Of a stretch of 64,000 nt of DNA, positions 59,046 through 64,000 are shown piece after piece. The DNA comes from an uncultured Flavobacteriales bacterium (GTDB taxonomy: Bacteria; Bacteroidota; Bacteroidia; Flavobacteriales_D; Parvicellaceae), in assembly GCA_943787535.1 (NCBI GenBank), contig CALSMU010000001.1, forward strand, positions 186,001-250,000. The letters are read 5' to 3'. The number at the start of each line of letters is the position of its first letter. The first letter of the stretch is position 1. The translations under genes were made by a program, and so were the position numbers. The notes beneath the pieces were generated by a model. That model saw only the letters and a program-made list of their open reading frames with translations. It had not been told where the DNA came from and did not search any database.

Positions 59046-60590
59046 ATGCAAGAGAAAATAGACCTTCTGGAACAAAAGATAGCCAACTCCAAGTTAGGTG
59101 GAGGTGAGAAGCGAATTGTAGCGCAGCATAAAAAAGGAAAGCTAACGGCTAGAGAGCGCATTCACTTTTTATTTGACAAAGGGTCATTTGAAGAAATAGG
59201 AGCAATGGTGATACACCGTTCTGTAAATTTTGGTTTGGATAAGACTAAGTTTTTAGGAGATGGTGTAGTTACTGGTTACGGCACCATTAATGGACGATTA
59301 ACCTATGCTTTTTCTCAAGATTTTACGGTACTAGGAGGGTCATTGGCCGAGGCTCATGCGGAGAAAATCTGTAAAATAATGGATCTTGCTATGGAAAATG
59401 GAGCTCCAGTTATTGGTTTGAATGATTCAGGTGGAGCACGTATCCAAGAAGGCGTAGTTTCTCTTGGAGGATATGCAGATATTTTTTATCGCAATACTTT
59501 ATCTTCTGGAGTAATTCCGCAATTGTCCGCTATCATGGGACCTTGTGCAGGTGGAGCAGTTTATTCTCCGGCTCTGACAGATTTTATATTAATGGTGGAG
59601 AATACTTCTTATATGTTTGTAACCGGTCCAAACGTTGTAAAAACGGTAACCAATGAAGTGGTTACAGCTGAAGAATTGGGTGGTGCATCTACGCATTCTA
59701 CTAAATCTGGAGTGACACATTTTTCATGTGAAAATGAAATGGAAGCAATCAATCATTTAAAGAGGTTACTTTCGTATGTCCCTCAAAATTGCGAAGAGAA
59801 ACCTTCTGTTTTAGATTACGAGCATGGTAAAGATGAGACGAGAGAAGGTTTGGATAAAATTATTCCGGAAAGTTCAGGCACTCCTTATGATATAAAAGAG
59901 GTTATTGAAGGAACAGTTGATGAAGATTCTTTTATGGAAGTCCATAAAGATTATGCAGAAAATATTGTGGTTGGTTTTGCCCGGTTAGCTGGAAGATCAA
60001 TCGGAATTGTAGCGAATCAACCCGCTTTTTTAGCAGGAGTGCTGGATGTAGAATCTTCCAAGAAAGCTGCACGTTTTGTGCGTTTTTGTGATTCATTTAA
60101 CATTCCTTTATTGGTATTTGAAGATGTTCCCGGATTTCTGCCAGGAACAGATCAAGAATGGAATGCAATTATCTCGAATGGGGCAAAGTTATTATATGCA
60201 TTTTGTGAAGCAACGGTTCCAAGAATTACGGTGATTACGCGTAAAGCTTATGGTGGCGCTTACGATGTGATGAACTCTAAACACATTGGTGCAGATATGA
60301 ACTATGCTTGGCCTAACGCAGAAATTGCTGTTATGGGAGCAAAAGGAGCTGCAGAAATTATTTTTAAGAAGGATATAAAGGAAGCCAGTAACCCAGAGGA
60401 AAAGTGGAAAGAGAAAGAAGCGGAATACGCTGAGATGTTTGCCAATCCTTATAATGCAGCTGCGAGAGGGTATGTTGATGAGGTTATAAAGCCACATCAA
60501 ACGAGGGAGAAGCTAATAAAAGCCTTTAAAATGTTAGAAAACAAGGTAGCGACCCTGCCGAAAAAGAAGCACGGTAATATTCCATTATAA
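59046..60590 (+). CDS. Acyl-CoA carboxylase carboxyltransferase (propionyl-CoA type) subunit
   Basis: 514 residues; transfers carboxyl from biotin to an acyl-CoA, most often propionyl-CoA (to methylmalonyl-CoA) in Bacteroidota, though acetyl- or methylcrotonyl-CoA cannot be excluded by sequence alone. Visible: [20 protein letters not shown] (36-55), [39 protein letters not shown] (oxyanion site), [16 protein letters not shown] and [27 protein letters not shown]. Two crotonase-like domains (about 5-260 and 265-510). No biotin carboxylase or biotin-carrier gene is adjacent, so the complex must be assembled from elsewhere in the genome. ATG 59046 has no strong ribosome site. Confidence 0.95.
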   Translation: MQEKIDLLEQKIANSKLGGGEKRIVAQHKKGKLTARERIHFLFDKGSFEEIGAMVIHRSVNFGLDKTKFLGDGVVTGYGTINGRLTYAFSQDFTVLGGSLAEAHAEKICKIMDLAMENGAPVIGLNDSGGARIQEGVVSLGGYADIFYRNTLSSGVIPQLSAIMGPCAGGAVYSPALTDFILMVENTSYMFVTGPNVVKTVTNEVVTAEELGGASTHSTKSGVTHFSCENEMEAINHLKRLLSYVPQNCEEKPSVLDYEHGKDETREGLDKIIPESSGTPYDIKEVIEGTVDEDSFMEVHKDYAENIVVGFARLAGRSIGIVANQPAFLAGVLDVESSKKAARFVRFCDSFNIPLLVFEDVPGFLPGTDQEWNAIISNGAKLLYAFCEATVPRITVITRKAYGGAYDVMNSKHIGADMNYAWPNAEIAVMGAKGAAEIIFKKDIKEASNPEEKWKEKEAEYAEMFANPYNAAARGYVDEVIKPHQTREKLIKAFKMLENKVATLPKKKHGNIPL

Positions 60591-60614
60591 AGGAGTGAAT
60601 AATATATTAAGCAT

Positions 60615-60646
60615 AAAAAAAGCCACTCAAATAGGTGGCTTTTTTT
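60615..60646. terminator. Bidirectional terminator after the carboxyltransferase gene
   Basis: Stem aaaaaaagccac/gtggcttttttt with a 6-8-nt loop between the carboxyltransferase and the convergent lipoprotein gene. It closely resembles the sdh terminator near 49.8 kb. Confidence 0.9.
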
Positions 60647-60660
60647 AGGTCTGTTTTGTT

Positions 60661-61275
60661 TTAAACCGCATCAAGTAATGTTAGAACTAAGTATATAAGT
60701 AACACCAAAATAACAACTCCTAAAAGCCAAGCAAGTCCAGGAAGAATCTTTCCAATTAAAGCTAGTATTAAAAGGACAAGAATAACGATCAATATAATAT
60801 TAATTAATTCAGAATTATCTGAAGTACTTGTTTTACTTGCGGTATTGGACTTTACAATTGATTTATTCTCAATCACATTTTTTATTTGCTCTGCCAAATT
60901 CTTTGCATTTGTCTTTATATGGTTGACTTTTTCTTTGCTGTTGTTATTTTCAATTGCTTTTTCGGCAATATCTTCTATTGTTGTTTCATTCGAATTAGTT
61001 AACTCATCATCCGTATTAGTGTTCGCAGTTTTGATAACAGCTCCATTGCTTTCTTCTGAGGCTTTACTGAATAAACTTTCCTTTGCTAGCTCATCCTTCT
61101 TCTCCAGTTGATTATCCTTTAGTCTTATGTTATCCGAATTGTTAATTTTCTTCTTCATAGAAAGGTGATATCCTTTCTGGTATTTTCTTTTTTGGATGAA
61201 ACCATTGTTTACGTTGCAAGAACTGATTGCAAAAACTAGTAGAATGAGTATAGATAATCGGTTAAGTAATTTCAT
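60661..61275 (-). CDS. Lipoprotein with C-terminal membrane helices, unknown function
   Basis: 204 residues. Signal with lipobox ISSC (Cys20), then a conserved-looking NVNNGFIQKRKYQKGYHLSMKKK segment seen widely in Bacteroidota lipoproteins, a long disordered Asn/Glu/Lys/Ser stretch (40-150), and two C-terminal hydrophobic helices (about 155-178 and 180-202). A lipid anchor plus membrane helices is odd, since both would tether the same chain. Function unknown; the charged middle could span the periplasm. Starts ~210 bp from the divergent histidine kinase gene. Confidence 0.8.
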   Translation of the reverse strand: MKLLNRLSILILLVFAISSCNVNNGFIQKRKYQKGYHLSMKKKINNSDNIRLKDNQLEKKDELAKESLFSKASEESNGAVIKTANTNTDDELTNSNETTIEDIAEKAIENNNSKEKVNHIKTNAKNLAEQIKNVIENKSIVKSNTASKTSTSDNSELINIILIVILVLLILALIGKILPGLAWLLGVVILVLLIYLVLTLLDAV

Positions 61276-61488
61276 TGTTAAATTTTAAATTGAATCCAAA
61301 TGTAAAAAAATGAAAGGTTTATGAAAGGGTTTATTGTTCTACTTACTAACAATATCCACCTCAATAAATAGTATTGGTAGCTTTATTATTCGGTATTTCT
61401 CACTTTGAATATTTATACAGATATTTAGAATTAGTATCAATTTGTTTTCCTTAGTGCTAATCAGTGTTAAATACTGTTAAACAAAAAA

Positions 61489-63132
61489 ATGATTGAAATA
61501 CATCAACTACCTTTGTTTAAAGCAAATAATTTGTTGTTAAATAGAAAATTAATATTAGGTATATCCTTGTTAAGCGGTATCGCGCTTATTGGATTAGTTA
61601 TTATTCAAGTTTATTGGATACAAAGCGCTGTTGAACAGCGTAAATCTCAATTTGAAGATAATGTTAAAAAATCGTTGGTAGAAATTGTTTATGATGTAGA
61701 TAGATTTGAAGCAATTTCTCGTATGCATAAAAATGCAGGAAGCAAAGACCTTCTCAATCAATTACTACAAAAGGGAGGGAAGGCATTACATAATCATGCA
61801 ACTTATTTGGATGAATTAGATACAGTTTTTAACGCTATTCATGATAAGTTTAATGTTCAAATAGTTGAAAAACATATATTAAATAAAGAATCTGGAACGG
61901 AAACTAATCATAAAATTATTTCTCAAAAGTATGGGGATGATACGGCGTTTACAATTGAAATAACGGATACCACTCCATCCAAGTTTAATGCAGTAAACAA
62001 AGATTTATGGAGTCAAAAAACAGATATAGTAGAAGAGTTAGTATCAGATATTTTTTCATTTGATTTATTCGGATCAACTGCAGAGAGAATAACTCAGCCA
62101 GATTTGGATAGTATAATAGAATCTGTTTTTAAGAAAAATGGGATTAATACAAAATATCAGATGGGTGTCTTTGATATAATGAATCATTCTATTTATGAGG
62201 TAGATAATGATAATCAAAATGACTTGTATGAAAGCCCTTTTAAGATTTCCTTGTTTCCAAATGATATTTTTGGTAGCCCAGTATATTTGAGCATGTATTT
62301 TCCGAATGAAAATGCCTTCATATTAAAATCAATGTGGGTGATGTTGGCTATCTCTGCCATTTTTGTTCTGATTATAATATTTGCTTTTTACTATTCTATA
62401 TCTACAATATTTAAACAAAAGAAACTCTCTATTATTAAAAATGATTTTATTAATAATATGACACATGAATTGAAAACACCTATTTCCACCATCTCATTAG
62501 CATGTGAAGCTTTAAATGATACAGAAATGAAGAATTCGAAAGAAACTCAAGGTCGCTTCGTGAATATGATTAATGAAGAGAACAAAAGGCTGGGGGTATT
62601 AGTAGAAAATGTATTACAAAGTGCAGTTATTGATAAAGGCGAATTAAAACTCAATGAAGAATTTTTTAACATTCATGATGTTATTGACCGAGTGGTAAAG
62701 AATGTGAAAATACAAGTGGAGCAAAAAGGAGGCCAAATTGTAGTGTCTAAACTAGCCACAAAAGTGCAGGTTTATGCAGATAATGTTCACATTACTAACG
62801 TGATTTATAATTTACTTGATAATGCGAATAAATATACTATAATTCAGCCTTCGATAGAAATATCGACCGAAGATATTGTTGGAGGCATCGTAATCAAAGT
62901 AAAGGACAATGGAGTTGGCATTAGTAAAGACAACCAGAAAAAAATATTTGAAAAATTATACCGAGTGCCAACTGGAAACGTCCATGATGTTAAAGGGTTT
63001 GGCCTGGGGTTGAGTTATGTAAAAGCAATTGCAGAAAAACACGATGGGCTAATAAACGTAGAAAGTACATTAGGGAAAGGAAGTACTTTTATATTGACAT
63101 TACCTATTCAAAAAGAAAAAGACCATGAATAA
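61489..63132 (+). CDS. Sensor histidine kinase
   Basis: 547 residues; inner-membrane sensor of a two-component system. Two membrane helices (about 21-43 and 281-305) enclose a periplasmic sensor region of about 235 residues with no named fold visible. The HisKA domain follows, with phosphoacceptor H326 in NNMTHELKTPISTISLACEA, then the HATPase: NVIYNLLDNANKYT (N box), IKVKDNGVGI (G1), GFGLGLSYVKAIAE (G2) and the terminal GKGSTFILTLP. It overlaps the response regulator by 8 bp, so they form a cognate pair. Signal unknown. Confidence 0.95.
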   Translation: MIEIHQLPLFKANNLLLNRKLILGISLLSGIALIGLVIIQVYWIQSAVEQRKSQFEDNVKKSLVEIVYDVDRFEAISRMHKNAGSKDLLNQLLQKGGKALHNHATYLDELDTVFNAIHDKFNVQIVEKHILNKESGTETNHKIISQKYGDDTAFTIEITDTTPSKFNAVNKDLWSQKTDIVEELVSDIFSFDLFGSTAERITQPDLDSIIESVFKKNGINTKYQMGVFDIMNHSIYEVDNDNQNDLYESPFKISLFPNDIFGSPVYLSMYFPNENAFILKSMWVMLAISAIFVLIIIFAFYYSISTIFKQKKLSIIKNDFINNMTHELKTPISTISLACEALNDTEMKNSKETQGRFVNMINEENKRLGVLVENVLQSAVIDKGELKLNEEFFNIHDVIDRVVKNVKIQVEQKGGQIVVSKLATKVQVYADNVHITNVIYNLLDNANKYTIIQPSIEISTEDIVGGIVIKVKDNGVGISKDNQKKIFEKLYRVPTGNVHDVKGFGLGLSYVKAIAEKHDGLINVESTLGKGSTFILTLPIQKEKDHE

Positions 63133-63814
63133 AAAGACCAAAATATTACTCGTTGAAGACGATCCAAATTTAGGGACATTGTTGTCAGAGTATCTTATTG
63201 CTAAAGGTAACGAATGCACGCTAAGAACAAACGGACAAGAAGGTTTTGAAACATTTGTTAAAGGAACTTTCGATTTTCTAATTTTAGACGTAATGATGCC
63301 AGTAAAAGATGGCTTTACAATGGCTAAGGAAATTAGAGGAATTGATAAGGATGTGCCAATATTATTTTTAACCGCAAAATCCCTTAAAGAAGATACGCTT
63401 CAGGGATTTAATGTTGGTGGTGATGACTATATGACCAAACCATTTAGTATGGAAGAGTTGTTAGTTCGAATGGGCGCAATCCTGAGAAGAACTCAAGGGG
63501 ATGAAGAGCAAGACCAAGGGACCTATAATGTTGGTACGTATCAATTTGATTTTAATCAACGATTGTTGATTAATGGAGTCGATGAACAAAAGTTGACGAC
63601 TAAGGAAAATGCACTTCTTAAATTACTATGTAAAAATATCAATGGGGTTTTAGAGCGAAACCATGCACTAAATGCTGTTTGGGGTGATGATAATTATTTT
63701 AATGGAAGAAGCATGGATGTTTACATCGCAAAATTAAGAAAATACCTTAAAAAAGACGAAAATGTCGAAATAGTCAACGTTCACGGTAAGGGTTTTAAGC
63801 TATTTGTAAAGTAA
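63125..63814 (+). CDS. Response regulator (OmpR/PhoB family)
   Basis: 229 residues. Receiver domain with D9/D10 (VEDDPN), phosphoacceptor D55 (LILDVMMP), T83 (FLTAKS) and K105 (DDYMTKPFSM), followed by a C-terminal winged-helix DNA-binding domain (about 130-229; LTTKENALLKLLCKNING, WGDDNYFNGRSMDVYIAKLRKYLK). Transcription factor activated by the kinase encoded in the overlapping upstream gene. Target genes unknown; a TonB gene begins 126 bp downstream. Confidence 0.96.
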   Translation: MNKKTKILLVEDDPNLGTLLSEYLIAKGNECTLRTNGQEGFETFVKGTFDFLILDVMMPVKDGFTMAKEIRGIDKDVPILFLTAKSLKEDTLQGFNVGGDDYMTKPFSMEELLVRMGAILRRTQGDEEQDQGTYNVGTYQFDFNQRLLINGVDEQKLTTKENALLKLLCKNINGVLERNHALNAVWGDDNYFNGRSMDVYIAKLRKYLKKDENVEIVNVHGKGFKLFVK

Positions 63815-63940
63815 ATTATAGCCGTTCTCTTAATATTTCTACCATTACTACAGTGATTATTTGCGTTAGGCTGTGAAATTCGCTAAATATAAATAACGGC
63901 AAGGTGTTTGTTTCTTTTTAGGAAACAAAATTTGAACGCT

Positions 63941-64000
63941 ATGACCCCAAAAAAATCAAAAACAGCCAACCTTGAGAAGAAAAAGAGTACTTTTTTACAA
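63941..64000 (+). CDS. TonB family energy transducer, 3'-truncated at window edge
   Basis: Only the first 20 codons are present. The opening MTPKKSKTANLEKKKSTFL, a Lys-rich start with a Lys-x-x-Asn-Leu-Glu-Lys-Lys block, matches the typical N-terminus of Bacteroidota TonB proteins, followed in the family by a membrane helix and a proline-rich linker that would lie outside the window. The 126 bp upstream show a TTTG at 63907 and AAAATTTG nearer the ATG, a partial promoter match. The call rests on a short similarity. Confidence 0.6.
   Translation, partial: MTPKKSKTANLEKKKSTFLQ

Overview
The window looks like chromosome of a Bacteroidota member, most likely Flavobacteriales (Crocinitomicaceae/Cryomorphaceae-like). 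The support is low G+C, PorP/SprF and PorV family proteins, gliding-motility-type (type B) and type A C-terminal sorting domains for the type IX secretion system (T9SS), a TonB receptor with a carboxypeptidase-like regulatory domain, a cytochrome-b type succinate dehydrogenase, the N-terminus of a Bacteroidota TonB protein, and promoter -7 boxes of the TAnnTTTG type rather than sigma70 boxes. The taxonomic placement is inference. I see no tRNA, rRNA, CRISPR array, insertion sequence or prophage; most of the window reads as stable chromosome.

Layout. 1-7.9 kb: a plus-strand surface-adhesin island: the end of one type B T9SS substrate, two further such proteins, one PorP/SprF outer-membrane protein and two small secreted proteins, closed by strong terminators. 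7.9-15 kb: gyrB, then a two-gene envelope operon (giant TPR protein plus outer-membrane barrel). 15-24.2 kb: ftsE, two group-4 glycosyltransferases, murB, a flippase-like/GT2/OppC-type permease operon, ruvC, greA and a HIT hydrolase. 24.2-33.2 kb: a three-gene outer-membrane operon (TonB receptor, large secreted protein, PorV-family protein). 33.4-34.8 kb: small envelope proteins, including a Rieske-like lipoprotein that lacks both histidine ligands. 34.8-41.4 kb: a tight six-gene minus-strand operon folE-cysS-pepC-yidD-ACMSD-M1 peptidase. 41.5-45.6 kb: a WG-repeat protein, then a plus-strand set (phosphopantetheinyl transferase, GGGP synthase, ThiE-like protein, glucosaminidase with LysM). 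45.7-53.4 kb: sufABCD and sdhCAB. 53.6-58.9 kb: aminopeptidase P overlapping a sulfotransferase-like P-loop gene, a 56-codon gene and an alkaline-phosphatase-superfamily/TPR gene, followed by a secreted T9SS protein with a textbook Bacteroidota promoter. 59-64 kb: an acyl-CoA carboxyltransferase, a lipoprotein, a histidine kinase/response regulator pair and the start of a tonB gene.

The most interesting unit is the overlapping trio at 54.95-58.04 kb with the secreted protein beside it. Next are the Rieske-like lipoprotein and the flippase gene, whose coding frame extends upstream of any ATG/GTG/TTG start and sits behind a good promoter box. Family assignments rest on recognised motifs and remembered family features; no searches were run.
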